Source: Rhodoplanes serenus
Lineage (GTDB): Bacteria > Pseudomonadota > Alphaproteobacteria > Rhizobiales > Xanthobacteraceae
Assembly: GCA_009720755.1 (NCBI GenBank)
Contig: WNKV01000002.1
Span: forward strand, 1 to 64,000
Direction of reading: 5' to 3'
Length of the DNA: 64,000 bases
Shown: in pieces, positions 18,114 through 26,809 of the stretch
Position numbering within the stretch: the stretch's first letter is position 1
How the letters are laid out: each line of letters starts with the position of its first letter
The notes under the pieces: model-generated
Seen by the model: only the letters and a program-made list of their open reading frames with translations
What the model was told of the DNA's origin: nothing
Databases searched by the model: none
Program-made: the position numbers and the translations under genes

Positions 18114-18404
18114 ATGGTCCAGACGACGAGCCGGTTCTTCGACGAGATGGCCCGCCTGATGAACGACGCCGCCGGCGTCGCCCAGGGCGTGCGGCGCGAG
18201 GCGGAGACCCTGATCAAGGCCCAGGCCGAGCGCATCCTGCGCGACATGGATGTGGTGCAGCGCGAGGAGTTCGAGGCCGTCAAGGAGATGGCGCGTCTCG
18301 CCCGTGAGGAGAACGAGGTGCTGAAGGCGCGGCTCGCCGCCCTGGAGGCGAAGATCGCGGCTTCCGGCGGCGGCCCGACCGACGCCACCACGGCGGTGGT
18401 CTGA
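18114..18404 (+). CDS. ubiK: Ubiquinone biosynthesis accessory factor UbiK
   Basis: The 96-residue protein is the BMFP/UbiK type: an N-terminal amphipathic segment ([20 protein letters not shown]) and a C-terminal coiled coil ([34 protein letters not shown]). UbiK assists the Ubi complex, with UbiJ in enterobacteria, in aerobic ubiquinone synthesis. The ATG at 18114 gives the normal family length. It is divergent from lgt, an arrangement that I recall in related genomes. Confidence is good because the coiled-coil signature is distinctive. Confidence 0.87.
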   Translation: MVQTTSRFFDEMARLMNDAAGVAQGVRREAETLIKAQAERILRDMDVVQREEFEAVKEMARLAREENEVLKARLAALEAKIAASGGGPTDATTAVV

Positions 18405-18779
18405 GGCGCCCCGACCCAGGCGTTTCCTCTCCCGGCTGACGGGAAGACGCGGCGGGGGCCGGAAGGCCCCGGCTGGCCGAGGGGGGTGTCTCGGATAGCG
18501 CCGTGACGTCCCTTGCTCGGGTTCTGCGCCTTTGGCGCGAGTTTCTATCTTTTTGCACGCGGCGCCGCGAAGGCCGGCGGCTGCCGGCATGCCGTCGTTT
18601 CGAGCGAAAACCTCCGCTTCCTTGTCAATCCGGGCACAGGCGGGCTATAAGCCCGCGTTCCGCGGTCTGCACGCACCCCTGGAGGCCGGCCGCGCCGCCG
18701 CGACAGCGGCTTTTCCATCCGTGAATCGACCGGGAGGGCCGCGCCAGCGGCCGTTTCCGTCTGAGAGAGGACGACACCT
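18405..18779. other. 375-bp leader and promoter region of rplY
   Basis: The region contains the sigma70-type promoter at 18622-18650 and an untranslated leader of roughly 120 nt before rplY. The segment 18405-18620 shows GC-rich hairpins but no gene. The leader could fold into a ribosomal-protein control structure, but I see no recognisable motif. Confidence 0.55.
18622..18650 (+). promoter_or_regulatory. Sigma70-type promoter for rplY-pth
   Basis: TTGTCA (18622-18627) and CTATAA (18645-18650) are separated by 17 bp. Transcription would start near 18657, about 120 nt before rplY. The local AT-rich -10 stands out from its GC-rich surroundings. Confidence 0.7.
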
Positions 18780-19496
18780 ATGGCGACCGTCAAAGAGCTG
18801 AAAGCGACGGCGCGTCCCCGGGCCGGCAAGGGGGCCGTCCGGGCCGTGCGTCGTGAAGGCCGCGTGCCGGGCGTGATCTACGGCGACAATCAACCCCCGC
18901 TCACCATCTCGGTCGACGAGGCGGAGCTGCGGCAGCGCATTTTTGCCGGTCACTTCCTGACCAGCATCTACGAGATCGAACTCGACGGCGCCAAGCATCG
19001 GGTCATCCCGCGCGACTACCAGCTCGAGCCCTTGCAGGACCGTCCGGTCCATGTCGATTTCATGCGGCTCGGCGCCGGCGCGACCATCCGGGTCCGGGTG
19101 CCGGTGCGCACCCGCAATCCCGAGGCGGCGCCCGGCATCAAGCGCGGCGGCACGGTCAACATCGTGGCCCACGCTGTGGAGCTGCGCTGCCCGGCCGAGT
19201 CGATCCCGGAGGCGATCGATGTCGACCTCACCGGCCTCGAGATCAACCACTCGGTCCATCTCAGCGACGTGACGCTGCCGGCCAACGTCCGGCCGATCGG
19301 CCAGCTCGACCCGACGCTGGTCACCATCGTGCCGCCCTCCGGCTATGCCGAGGATTCCAAGGCGGCGGCCGATGCGGCGGCGGCGGCTCCGGCGGCGGGC
19401 GCCGCCCCGGCGGCCGGTGCGGCTGCCGGCGGCGACAAGAAGGCTGCGGCCGGCGACAAGAAGGCCGCCGAGAAGAAGCCTGCCGACAAGAAGTGA
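18780..19496 (+). CDS. rplY: 50S ribosomal protein L25/general stress protein Ctc
   Basis: L25 binds 5S rRNA in the large subunit. The 238-residue protein is the long CTC form: an L25 domain (residues about 5-95, with VPGVIYGDNQPP and QLEPLQDRPVHVDFMR) followed by the L25/TL5 C-terminal domain and an Ala/Lys-rich tail ending in repeated GDKKAA-like units. The tail length varies among relatives. The ATG at 18780 is preceded by GAGAGGA. It is co-directional with pth, with a 54-bp gap, as in many alphaproteobacteria. Confidence 0.95.
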   Translation: MATVKELKATARPRAGKGAVRAVRREGRVPGVIYGDNQPPLTISVDEAELRQRIFAGHFLTSIYEIELDGAKHRVIPRDYQLEPLQDRPVHVDFMRLGAGATIRVRVPVRTRNPEAAPGIKRGGTVNIVAHAVELRCPAESIPEAIDVDLTGLEINHSVHLSDVTLPANVRPIGQLDPTLVTIVPPSGYAEDSKAAADAAAAAPAAGAAPAAGAAAGGDKKAAAGDKKAAEKKPADKK

Positions 19497-19550
19497 CAAC
19501 CGGCGGCCCGGGACGGCATCGTCGCCCCGGGCCACCCATGAGGCTCCGCC

Positions 19551-20207
19551 ATGCGGCTCGTGATCGGGCTCGGCAATCCGGGCCCCCGCTACGCGGGCAA
19601 CCGGCACAACATCGGCTTCATGGCGGTCGACGCCATCGCCCGTCGCCACGGCTTCCCGCCGTGGCGCAAGCGATTCCACGGCGTCGCGACGGAAGGCCCG
19701 CTCGCCGGCGAGCGGGTCATGCTGCTCAAGCCCGAGACCTACATGAACGAGTCCGGCCGCGCCGTGCAGGAGGCCGCGCAGTTCTACAAGGTCGGCCTCG
19801 CCGACATCGTGGTGCTGCACGACGAGCTCGACCTGCCGCCCGGCAAGGTGCGCCTGAAGACCGGCGGGGGTGCCGCCGGCCACAACGGTCTGCGCTCCAT
19901 CGGCGCCCATCTCGGCAACGACTTTCGCCGGGTGCGCATCGGCATCGGCCATCCGGGCGTCAAGGAGATGGTGCAGAACTACGTGCTCCAGGACTTCGCC
20001 AAGGCCGAGCGCGAGTGGGTCGAGACCCTGTGCGACACCATCGCGGACAATGCCGGGCTGCTCGCCAAGGGCCAGGACGCGACCTTCCAGAACAAGGTCC
20101 ATCTCGCCATGCAGGCCAAGGGCTTCCTCGGCCCCGACAAGGAGCCGCCGGCGGCCGGTGACAGACCGGAGCGCGGGGCGGAGCGGGGCAAGGCCGACCG
20201 TGCTTGA
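19551..20207 (+). CDS. pth: Peptidyl-tRNA hydrolase
   Basis: Pth releases peptides from peptidyl-tRNA that has dropped off ribosomes. The 218-residue protein has [22 protein letters not shown] with the catalytic histidine, [14 protein letters not shown] with the aspartate, and GHNGLRSI with the asparagine, so all known active-site residues are present. The C-terminal tail beyond residue 190 is charged and probably disordered. It follows rplY as a probable operon partner, and ychF lies downstream after a small toxin-antitoxin-like pair. Confidence 0.96.
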   Translation: MRLVIGLGNPGPRYAGNRHNIGFMAVDAIARRHGFPPWRKRFHGVATEGPLAGERVMLLKPETYMNESGRAVQEAAQFYKVGLADIVVLHDELDLPPGKVRLKTGGGAAGHNGLRSIGAHLGNDFRRVRIGIGHPGVKEMVQNYVLQDFAKAEREWVETLCDTIADNAGLLAKGQDATFQNKVHLAMQAKGFLGPDKEPPAAGDRPERGAERGKADRA

Positions 20208-20263
20208 CACGGAAACACGGAAACACGAGATCCGTGTCGGGGGCGGTCGCGCGGACGAGAGCC

Positions 20264-20632
20264 ATGAAGAACGTCACCATCACGCTGCCGGACGACGTGC
20301 TGGCGCGCGCCCGGGTCGAGGCGGCCAAGCAGGCCAAGAGCCTGTCGCGGTTCGTCGCCGACGCGGTGGTCGAGAAGATGGGCGCGACCGACGATCCGGC
20401 GGTGGCGCTCGACCGATTCCTGAGCGGCCCCGGCTATCCTGGAATTGCCGCGAACTTGCCGACGCGCGAGGAGCTCTATGCCGAGCGGGAAGAGGAGCTG
20501 CTTCGTCGATACGAATCTCATCGTCTACGCGATGGACCCGGGGGAGCTTCGGAAGCGACTGAGCGCCGCGGATTGGCTGAGGAGCCTGAGCAGGACCCGT
20601 ATGCTGGTCCTCAGTCCGCAAAGCCTGAATGA
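20264..20632 (+). CDS. VapB-like ribbon-helix-helix antitoxin candidate
   Basis: The first 50 residues (MKNVTITLPDDVLARARVEAAKQ, then KSLSRFVADAVVEKM) look like a ribbon-helix-helix DNA-binding antitoxin. The family normally ends soon after a TREELY-type segment, near residue 75. Here the frame continues to residue 122 and overlaps the PIN-domain gene by 155 nt. The extra 45 residues are low-quality and acidic/basic mixed, which suggests a lost stop codon or a C-terminal extension. It probably neutralises the PIN protein and represses its own operon (inference). Confidence 0.75.
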   Translation: MKNVTITLPDDVLARARVEAAKQAKSLSRFVADAVVEKMGATDDPAVALDRFLSGPGYPGIAANLPTREELYAEREEELLRRYESHRLRDGPGGASEATERRGLAEEPEQDPYAGPQSAKPE

Positions 20633-20927
20633 AAGCTATCGCGTTCTCACCGAACGGCGGCGGCTGGACCGTCGGGACGTCCGCGACTTCATCGCGGTGC
20701 TGGTTCCGTTCTGCACGGCCCCGTGCGGCACCGGCGTGCTTCGCAAGGCGTGGCGCGTGCAGGATGCGACCGGCTTCGGCTGGTGGGATTGCCTGCTGCT
20801 GGGCTCGGCTCTGGCGGCCGGATGCGACGTCTTCCTCAGCGAGGACATGCAGCACGAGCGCATCATCGAGGGCATGACGATTCTGAACCCGTTCCGACTC
20901 GGCGAGCCCGCCTCCTTCTTCTCCTGA
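20478..20927 (+). CDS. PIN-domain ribonuclease, VapC-like toxin candidate
   Basis: The 149-residue protein has the PIN acidic residues in order: [31 protein letters not shown] and FLSEDMQHE, which together bind the metal for RNA cleavage. The ATG at 20478 starts 8 residues before the first motif and lies within the upstream antitoxin-like gene. VapC toxins typically cut tRNA or rRNA; the target here is unknown. The pair sits between pth and ychF, a site otherwise conserved without it, so it is an accessory insertion (inference). Confidence 0.87.
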   Translation: MPSGKRSCFVDTNLIVYAMDPGELRKRLSAADWLRSLSRTRMLVLSPQSLNESYRVLTERRRLDRRDVRDFIAVLVPFCTAPCGTGVLRKAWRVQDATGFGWWDCLLLGSALAAGCDVFLSEDMQHERIIEGMTILNPFRLGEPASFFS

Positions 20928-20937
20928 CGAGAGCATC

Positions 20938-22035
20938 ATGGGATTCAAATGCGGCATCGTCGGCCTGCCGAACGTCGGCAAGTCGACCCTCTTCAACGCC
21001 CTGACGGCCACGGCGGCCGCCCAGGCGGCCAACTACCCGTTCTGCACCATCGAGCCGAATGTCGGCGAGGTGGCGGTGCCGGACCCGCGGCTCGACATCC
21101 TGGCCAAGCTCGCCAAGTCGGCCGACATCATCCCGACGCGCCTCGCCTTCGTGGACATCGCCGGGCTGGTGCGCGGCGCTTCCAAGGGCGAGGGGCTCGG
21201 CAACCAGTTCCTCGCCAACATCCGCGAGGTGGACGCCATCGTGCATGTGGTGCGCTGCTTCGACGACGGCGACGTCACCCATGTGGAGGGCCGCGTCGAC
21301 CCGGTGGCCGACATCGAGACCATCGAGACCGAGCTGATGCTGGCCGATCTCGACAGCCTGGAGCGCCGCGTCGACCAGCTCGAGAAGCGTGCCAAGGGTG
21401 GCGACAAGGAATCGAAGGAGACGCTGGATCTCGTCAAGCGTGCCCTCGATCTCCTGCGCGAGGGCAAGCCGGCCCGCTTCGTCCAGCGCCGCCCCGAGGA
21501 GGAGAAGACCTTCCGGATGCTCGGGCTCCTGTCGTCGAAGCCGGTGCTCTATGTCTGCAACGTCGACGAGGCGTCGGCGGCGACCGGCAACGCCTTCTCG
21601 CGCGCCGTCGAGGCCCGCGCCGCCGAGGAGGGCGAGGGCTCGGTGGTCATCTCGGCCCAGATCGAGGCGGAGATCGCCATCCTGCCGCCCGACGAGCGCA
21701 CCGACTATCTGGCCGCCATCGGGCTGGAGGAGCCCGGCCTCAACCGGCTCATCCGTGCCGGCTATGCGCTGCTCGACCTCGTCACCTTCTTCACGGTCGG
21801 CCCCAAGGAGGCGCGCGCCTGGACGGTGACCCGCGGCACCAAGGCGCCGCAGGCGGCCGGCGTCATCCACACGGATTTCGAGCGCGGCTTCATCCGGTCG
21901 GAGACCATCGCGTACGACGACTACGTGTCGCTCGGCGGCGAGGCGGGGGCGCGCGACGCCGGCCGGCTGCGCCTCGAAGGCAAGGAGTACGTGGTCGCCG
22001 ACGGCGACGTGCTGCACTTCCGCTTCGCCACCTGA
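20938..22035 (+). CDS. ychF: Ribosome-binding ATPase YchF (OLA1 family)
   Basis: YchF is a conserved Obg-related P-loop protein that prefers ATP and binds ribosomes, with a role in oxidative stress. The 365-residue protein has [15 protein letters not shown] (G1), the [11 protein letters not shown] switch region, a coiled-coil insertion near residues 130-180, and a C-terminal TGS domain ([14 protein letters not shown] to DVLHFRF). All domains are complete. The start is 10 bp after the PIN gene stop, so readthrough transcription from the toxin operon or pth is likely. Confidence 0.96.
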   Translation: MGFKCGIVGLPNVGKSTLFNALTATAAAQAANYPFCTIEPNVGEVAVPDPRLDILAKLAKSADIIPTRLAFVDIAGLVRGASKGEGLGNQFLANIREVDAIVHVVRCFDDGDVTHVEGRVDPVADIETIETELMLADLDSLERRVDQLEKRAKGGDKESKETLDLVKRALDLLREGKPARFVQRRPEEEKTFRMLGLLSSKPVLYVCNVDEASAATGNAFSRAVEARAAEEGEGSVVISAQIEAEIAILPPDERTDYLAAIGLEEPGLNRLIRAGYALLDLVTFFTVGPKEARAWTVTRGTKAPQAAGVIHTDFERGFIRSETIAYDDYVSLGGEAGARDAGRLRLEGKEYVVADGDVLHFRFAT

Positions 22036-22109
22036 CGCGACCGGCGTCTAGCCGGGCTGCATGCGGCCGCGGCGCGACGGGCGCCTGCGGCCCAAAAGCC
22101 GCCCGCGGC

Positions 22110-22400
22110 CTACATGCCGCCGCGGTTGCGGATGGCGCCGAGGTGCTCGTTGATCCGGAAGACGATCAGCACCAGCTCGGCCGCGATGCGCGCCGCCACG
22201 ATGGCGATCAGCATGCCGAGCAGGGTGCCGAGCAGCGCGAGCAGGCCGGCCACCACGCTCGTGCCCATCAGGGTGACGGCCGACACCAGGCCGGACATGC
22301 CGAACAGCACGGCGAGCACGACCGAGAGCCAGTAGAACACCTTGATGATCGACGGGGTGATGAACCGATCCCACTGGAACAGGTCGGTGAACGCAAACAT
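22110..22400 (-). CDS. DUF4282 family small membrane protein
   Basis: The 96-residue protein begins MFAFTDLFQWDRFITPSIIK and has two hydrophobic segments (about 22-45 and 52-78), then RINEHLGAIRNRGGM. This matches the DUF4282 pattern of two-helix membrane proteins with no known function. The ATG at 22400 has AGGAGG 6 nt upstream, one of the best ribosome-binding sites in the window. It is convergent with ychF and divergent from the DUF2948 gene. Confidence 0.86.
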   Translation of the reverse strand: MFAFTDLFQWDRFITPSIIKVFYWLSVVLAVLFGMSGLVSAVTLMGTSVVAGLLALLGTLLGMLIAIVAARIAAELVLIVFRINEHLGAIRNRGGM

Positions 22401-22769
22401 GACGGCCTCCTCTGGCACGGAGCCGTTCGGCCCCCCTCCGCGGTCCGGGTCCGCGTCTCCTGCCGGATCGGACCCGCCCCCTCGCGTCAGCCGCCGTTCT
22501 GACCGTGAATTGTGGTGCGCTCGCGTCGAGGCCGCCGCCGGCAGGGCGCCGGCCCCGCATCCGGTTGCCGCGGTCCCCCTCGGCTCGCCGTCAGGGTTAA
22601 CGAAACGTTCACGCTCCGTTGCGGTCGGTCCGGCCGCGGGGCGGCCCCCGCGACCGGATCGGGCGATTTGGGTGGGAGCGGCTGCGCCATAGGTCTTCGT
22701 TGCGGGTTCGTCCAGGCTTGTGGACTGCATTACGGTTTCCTAACTACGGCTCAAGCAGGAGCCGCCGCC
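22401..22769. other. Divergent intergenic region, DUF4282/DUF2948
   Basis: Besides the promoter at 22718-22746, the region holds a TTAA-CGAAACG-TTCA sequence near 22597, a weak relative of the CtrA consensus. No gene is supported. Confidence 0.45.
22718..22746 (+). promoter_or_regulatory. Sigma70-type promoter for DUF2948-hisD operon
   Basis: TTGTGG (22718-22723) and TAACTA (22741-22746) are spaced by 17 bp. The start would fall near 22753, leaving a leader of about 17 nt before the gene at 22770. Confidence 0.55.
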
Positions 22770-23216
22770 ATGGACCAACTCAAGCTCGTCGCTCTCGACC
22801 AGGACGATCTCGAGATCGTCGCCACCCATCTCCAGGATGCCCATGTGAAGGTGGGCGACATCCTGTGGCGGCCCCACGAGAAGCGGCTGGTGATGGCGGT
22901 GGATCGCTTCGACTGGGAGTGCGCGGTCTGTGGCGAGCCGCATTTCCGTCGCCGCCGCACCGCCCTGCGCTTCGACCGCGTGCTCGCCTGCAAGTGCCGT
23001 AACGTCCAGTCCCAGGCCAAGGACGTCGTCCTCAATCTCCTCACCATCGAGTTCGTCCAGACCGCGGCGCCGAGCGGCCATGTGGTGCTGATCTTCTCGG
23101 GCGGCGGCGAGATGCGGCTGGACGTGGAGTGCCTGGAGGTGGAGCTTGCCGACCTCGGGCCGGTATGGGATACGACCTGCTGTCCGGCGCACGAGGACCA
23201 GGTGAGCCCGGCCTGA
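22770..23216 (+). CDS. DUF2948 family protein
   Basis: The 148-residue protein matches DUF2948: LKLVALDQDDLEIVATHLQDA, then RLVMAVDRFDWEC, RTALRFDRVLACKCRN, and VLIFSGGGEMRLDVECLEVELADLG. The family is restricted largely to alphaproteobacteria and is usually encoded between murA and hisD. Its function is unknown. Here hisD follows as expected, while murA is not upstream. A promoter with a short leader is visible directly in front. Confidence 0.88.
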   Translation: MDQLKLVALDQDDLEIVATHLQDAHVKVGDILWRPHEKRLVMAVDRFDWECAVCGEPHFRRRRTALRFDRVLACKCRNVQSQAKDVVLNLLTIEFVQTAAPSGHVVLIFSGGGEMRLDVECLEVELADLGPVWDTTCCPAHEDQVSPA

Positions 23217-23388
23217 CGGCTGCGGCCCGCCACCCGTTCCGATTTCGGCCTGACGGCTTCCGGCCTGATGGCCGACACCCGACATTCCCCCGTTGCGCCG
23301 CCGTGTCCTCGCCTGCACCCGGGCGGCAGCAGGACCGGCCCGTCCCGGTGCGCCGGGCTCGCGTCTCGTCGCCCGCCGGTTCCCTGCC

Positions 23389-24684
23389 ATGCCCGTCCGT
23401 CTCGACACCCGCGCCGCCGATTTCAAGGACCGCTTCGCCGCCCTGCTCGGGGCCAAGCGCGAGGCGGCCGCCGATGTCGAGGCGGCGGTGCGGGCCATCA
23501 TCGAGGATGTCCGCGCCCGCGGCGACGCCGCCCTGATCGAGCTTTCGCGCAAGTTCGACGGTGTCGATCTCGACCGGCTCGGCCTGCGCGTCACGGCCGA
23601 CGAGATCGCCGCCGCGGTGGCGGCCTGCGAGCCGCGCCGGGTGGAGGCGCTGCGCCTCGCCCGCGATCGCATCGACGCCTATCACCGCCGCCAGCGTCCC
23701 GCCGACGACCGCTTCACCGATGCGCTCGGGGTGGAGCTCGGCCACCGCTGGACGGCGGTCGAGGCCGCCGGCCTCTACGTGCCGGGCGGCACCGCCGCCT
23801 ATCCGTCGTCGGTGCTGATGAACGCGGTGCCCGCCAAGGTGGCGGGCGTCGGCCGCCTGGTGATGGTGGTGCCGGCCCCCGGCGGCCGGCTGTCGCCGCT
23901 GGTGCTGGCCGCCGCCGATCTCGCCGGCGTCGACGAGATCTATCGGGTCGGTGGCGCCCAGGCGGTGGCGGCGCTCGCCTACGGAACCGCGACGATCGCG
24001 CCGGTCGACAAGATCGTCGGTCCCGGCAATGCCTATGTGGCGGCCGCCAAGCGCATCGTGTTCGGCAAGGTCGGCATCGACATGATCGCCGGCCCTTCCG
24101 AGGTGCTGATCATCGCCGACGGCACCGCCGATCCCGACTGGCTCGCCGCCGACCTGCTGGCGCAGGCCGAGCACGACACCGCCGCGCAGTCGATCCTGGT
24201 CACGTCGGACGCGGCGCTGGCCGACGCGGTCGAGCGAGCCGTCACGACGCAGCTCGCGACGCTGCCGCGGCAGGAGATCGCCGCGGCGTCGTGGCGCGAC
24301 CACGGCGCCGTCATCCTGGTGCGCGATCTCGACGAGGCGGTGGGTCTCGCCGACGCGGTGGCGGCCGAGCATCTGGAGCTCGCGGTCGCCGATCCGGAGC
24401 CGCTCGCCGCCCGCATCCGGCACGCCGGCGCCATCTTCGTCGGCATGACCACGCCGGAGGCGATCGGCGACTACGTGGCGGGCTCCAACCATGTGCTGCC
24501 GACGGCGCGCTCGGCGCGCTTCTCGTCCGGGCTCGGCGTGCTCGACTTCATGAAGCGCACCTCGATCCTGCGCTGCGGGCCGGCGCAGCTCGCCGCGCTC
24601 GGGCCCGCGGCGGTGACGCTCGCCGAGGCGGAGGGGCTCGACGCCCATGCGCGCTCGGTCGCGCTGCGGCTCGGCGCATCATGA
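23389..24684 (+). CDS. hisD: Histidinol dehydrogenase
   Basis: HisD performs the last two steps of histidine synthesis, oxidising L-histidinol to histidine with NAD and zinc. The 431-residue protein is standard length, with [53 protein letters not shown] and the metal-ligand region LLAQAEHD. The ATG at 23389 begins MPVRLDTR, as in relatives; longer upstream readings are not supported. Its stop overlaps the next start as ATGA, so translation is coupled to the UPF0262 gene. Confidence 0.96.
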   Translation: MPVRLDTRAADFKDRFAALLGAKREAAADVEAAVRAIIEDVRARGDAALIELSRKFDGVDLDRLGLRVTADEIAAAVAACEPRRVEALRLARDRIDAYHRRQRPADDRFTDALGVELGHRWTAVEAAGLYVPGGTAAYPSSVLMNAVPAKVAGVGRLVMVVPAPGGRLSPLVLAAADLAGVDEIYRVGGAQAVAALAYGTATIAPVDKIVGPGNAYVAAAKRIVFGKVGIDMIAGPSEVLIIADGTADPDWLAADLLAQAEHDTAAQSILVTSDAALADAVERAVTTQLATLPRQEIAAASWRDHGAVILVRDLDEAVGLADAVAAEHLELAVADPEPLAARIRHAGAIFVGMTTPEAIGDYVAGSNHVLPTARSARFSSGLGVLDFMKRTSILRCGPAQLAALGPAAVTLAEAEGLDAHARSVALRLGAS

Positions 24685-25175
24685 CCGACGGGCGCGACGA
24701 GGAGCGGGCGCGGCGACGCCTCGTCGAGATCACGCTCGATCCGGAGACCATGGGGGCCGCCAACCGCGACGTCGAGCACGAGCGCTCGGTCGCCATCTAC
24801 GATCTGCTCGAGGACAACCTGTTCGCGCCGCTCGGCCACGACGGCGGTCCCTACCGGCTGCGGCTGACGCTGTCGAACGACCGGCTGGTGTTCGACGTGC
24901 GCGGCGACGACGGCACGCCCGTGGTAGCCCATCATCTCTCGCTGACGCCGTTCCGGCGCATCGTGAAGGACTACTTCCTGATGTGCGAGAGCTATCATCA
25001 GGCGATTCGCATGTCCTCGCCGAGCCAGATCGAGGCGATCGATGTCGGCCGGCGCGGGCTGCACAACGAAGGCTCGGAGCTGTTGACCGACCGGCTCAAG
25101 GACAAGATCGAGATCGACTTCGACACGGCGCGGCGGCTGTTCACGCTGATCTCCGTGTTGCACTGGAAGGGGTGA
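24681..25175 (+). CDS. UPF0262 family protein
   Basis: The 164-residue protein matches UPF0262: [34 protein letters not shown] split across the N-terminus, [19 protein letters not shown] in the middle and [29 protein letters not shown] near the end. The family is alphaproteobacterial and its function is unknown. It is consistently placed between hisD and a low-molecular-weight phosphatase gene, as here. The 4-bp overlap with hisD and another with the next frame suggest one tightly coupled operon. Confidence 0.92.
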   Translation: MTDGRDEERARRRLVEITLDPETMGAANRDVEHERSVAIYDLLEDNLFAPLGHDGGPYRLRLTLSNDRLVFDVRGDDGTPVVAHHLSLTPFRRIVKDYFLMCESYHQAIRMSSPSQIEAIDVGRRGLHNEGSELLTDRLKDKIEIDFDTARRLFTLISVLHWKG

Positions 25176-25180
25176 GGGCG

Positions 25181-25648
25181 ATGCCCCCGCCGGGCGTGAG
25201 CGCGCCGCCGGGAGCCGTGCTGTTCGTCTGCGCCTACAATTCGGTGCGCTCACCCATGGCGGCCGCGGTGTTCCGCCAGTATTTCGGCCATCGCAGTTAC
25301 GTGGGCTCGGCCGGCGTGCGCAAGGGCGAGTTCGACCCGTTCACCGCCGCCGTGATGGACGAGCTGGGGCTGGATCTCACCGGCCACAAGCCGATCACCG
25401 TGGAGGAGCTGGAGGATCTCGAAGGGCTCAACTTCGACCTGATCGTGACGCTGTCGCCGGAGGCGCATCACCGGGCGCTGGAGCTGACGCGGACGCTCGC
25501 GGTCGACGTCGAGTACTGGCCGACCCAGGACCCCGGCGCCTTCGAGGACGGCAGCCGTGCCCAGCGTCTCGACGCCTATCGGTCGATCCGCGACCAGATC
25601 GTCGCCCGGATCGAGGAGCGGTTCGGCCGCGGCGGCTTCGGGAGCTGA
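25181..25648 (+). CDS. Low molecular weight phosphatase/ArsC-like family protein
   Basis: The 155-residue protein has the P-loop CAYNSVRS at residues 15-22 after MPPPGVSAPPGAVLFV, the CX5R active site of low-molecular-weight tyrosine phosphatases and thioredoxin-linked arsenate reductases, and a late DPGAFED loop with the general acid. Only one cysteine of the arsenate-reductase relay is obvious, so phosphatase is more likely. The ATG at 25181 was chosen; a GTG at 25172 overlapping the upstream stop is possible. In relatives this gene precedes infA, but here the amidohydrolase/transporter module intervenes. Confidence 0.86.
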   Translation: MPPPGVSAPPGAVLFVCAYNSVRSPMAAAVFRQYFGHRSYVGSAGVRKGEFDPFTAAVMDELGLDLTGHKPITVEELEDLEGLNFDLIVTLSPEAHHRALELTRTLAVDVEYWPTQDPGAFEDGSRAQRLDAYRSIRDQIVARIEERFGRGGFGS

Positions 25649-25677
25649 GGGCGAGTAGGCTTCTTTGTAGTTTCTTT

Positions 25678-25769
25678 GTAGCCTGGATTGAGCGAAGCGA
25701 AATCCAGGGCTGTCTCGCCGCGGGGACCACGGTCGGACCCCGGGTTTCGCTGCGCTCAACCCGGGCTAC
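25678..25769. repeat. Dispersed palindromic element
   Basis: GTAGCCTGGATTGAGCGAAG at the left end pairs imperfectly with CGCTCAACCCGGGCTAC at the right. Internal palindromes include CTGGATTGAGCGAAG...AATCCAG and CCGGGTTTCGC...CAACCCGG. It lies between the phosphatase and amidohydrolase genes, at the edge of the accessory module. Confidence 0.7.
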
Positions 25770-25822
25770 GGGTGCTGACGGGGCAACAGTCCCGGATCAC
25801 GGAGTCCCAGATCGCGCCGCCC

Positions 25823-26764
25823 CTACGGGACGAACCCGAACAGCCGCCGCGACGTCGCCGCCAGCGCGGCGCGCTCGGCCGGCGACAGCCAGGCGCGCAG
25901 CTCGGCGAGACCGTCCGCATAGGTCCGCACCGCCTCGAACTGGGTGAACGGCCAGTCGCTGCCCCACAGCAGCCGGTCGGTCCCGAGCGCGGCCAGCAGC
26001 GCGCCCGCATAAGGCGTGGCGTCGGCGCCGCCACAGCGATAGCTGCCGGAGATCTTCACATATAAAGGCCCATCCCGGCCGGCGGCGAGCAGGCGCCGAA
26101 AGCCGGGATCGCCGACGCCGAGGCGCGGATCGGGACGGCCGAAGTGGTCGATGACCAGCGGGGCGCCGAGCGGCGCGAGGCCGTCGATCAGATCCGGAAG
26201 GTCGCGGCCCTCGGCCTGGATCTCGATCTGCCAGCCGCGCGCTGCCACCCGGCCGAGCAGATCGGTCCACGGCGGCGCCAGCACCTCGCGAGGGTCTCGC
26301 CCGATCAGGTTGAGCCGCACCCCGACGACACCGGCCTTTCCGTAGGCATCGAGCGTGTCGTCGTCGACGTTCGGCGCCACCACGACGATGCCGCGCAAAC
26401 GCTGCGGCGCGCGCGCCAGCGTGGCGAGGAGATAGCCATTGTCGGTGCCGAGGAAGGACGGCTGCACCAGCACGATCTCGCCGACGCCGTGCGGCGCCGT
26501 CGCGGCCAGGAGGTCGTCGAGCGTGAAGTCGCCGGTCGGGCTGTGGCGGCGCCCGCTCGCCAGCGGCAGCGCTCGCGTGAAGACGTGCACATGCGTGTCC
26601 ACGATCGTCTCGACCGACGCGGTCTCGACCGGCGCGGTCTCGGCCGGCGCGGTCTCGGCCGCGGCCGAGCAGGCGCCGACAGGGGCGGTGGGGGTGGCAG
26701 GAGAGGGGGAAGTCGGGGAGGGCGGTCGCAGCGTCATCGGGGTCGTTGCCAGATGGGTCCGCAT
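25823..26764 (-). CDS. Amidohydrolase family protein (PDC-lactonase-like)
   Basis: The 313-residue protein has the TIM-barrel metal motif DTHVHVF (about residue 57), IDHFGRPDP in the middle and GSDWPFTQFE near the end. This is the amidohydrolase-2 subgroup that includes 2-pyrone-4,6-dicarboxylate lactonase and decarboxylases. The first 55 residues are low-complexity and encoded partly by 15-bp repeats, so the true start could be further in. It is divergent from gntR across 45 bp that hold a palindrome. Together with the TTT genes it may process a lactone or carboxylate taken up by that transporter (inference). Confidence 0.84.
   Translation of the reverse strand: MRTHLATTPMTLRPPSPTSPSPATPTAPVGACSAAAETAPAETAPVETASVETIVDTHVHVFTRALPLASGRRHSPTGDFTLDDLLAATAPHGVGEIVLVQPSFLGTDNGYLLATLARAPQRLRGIVVVAPNVDDDTLDAYGKAGVVGVRLNLIGRDPREVLAPPWTDLLGRVAARGWQIEIQAEGRDLPDLIDGLAPLGAPLVIDHFGRPDPRLGVGDPGFRRLLAAGRDGPLYVKISGSYRCGGADATPYAGALLAALGTDRLLWGSDWPFTQFEAVRTYADGLAELRAWLSPAERAALAATSRRLFGFVP
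26607..26666. repeat. 15-bp in-frame tandem repeat in the amidohydrolase N-terminus
   Basis: Four copies based on GTCTCGACCGACGCG occupy 26607-26621, 26622-26636, 26637-26651 and 26652-26666. They encode ETAPA/ETASV-like pentapeptides before the enzyme domain. Confidence 0.88.
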
Positions 26765-26769
26765 GTCTT

Positions 26770-26789
26770 ATAGACCTATAGAGGACTAT
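26770..26789. promoter_or_regulatory. Candidate GntR operator between amidohydrolase and gntR
   Basis: ATAGACC-TATAGA-GGACTAT is an inverted repeat with 6 of 7 arm positions paired. It begins 5 bp from the amidohydrolase ATG and ends 20 bp before gntR. The position in a 45-bp divergent gap suits a repressor that controls both genes. Confidence 0.55.
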
Positions 26790-26809
26790 CTGACCAGGGG
26801 CGCCCTGCC

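Noticed and set aside
25172-25648. Assignment of the small phosphatase as arsenate reductase ArsC
   Set aside because: The CX5R loop fits both families, but the extra cysteines of the arsenate relay are not evident and no ars genes are nearby.
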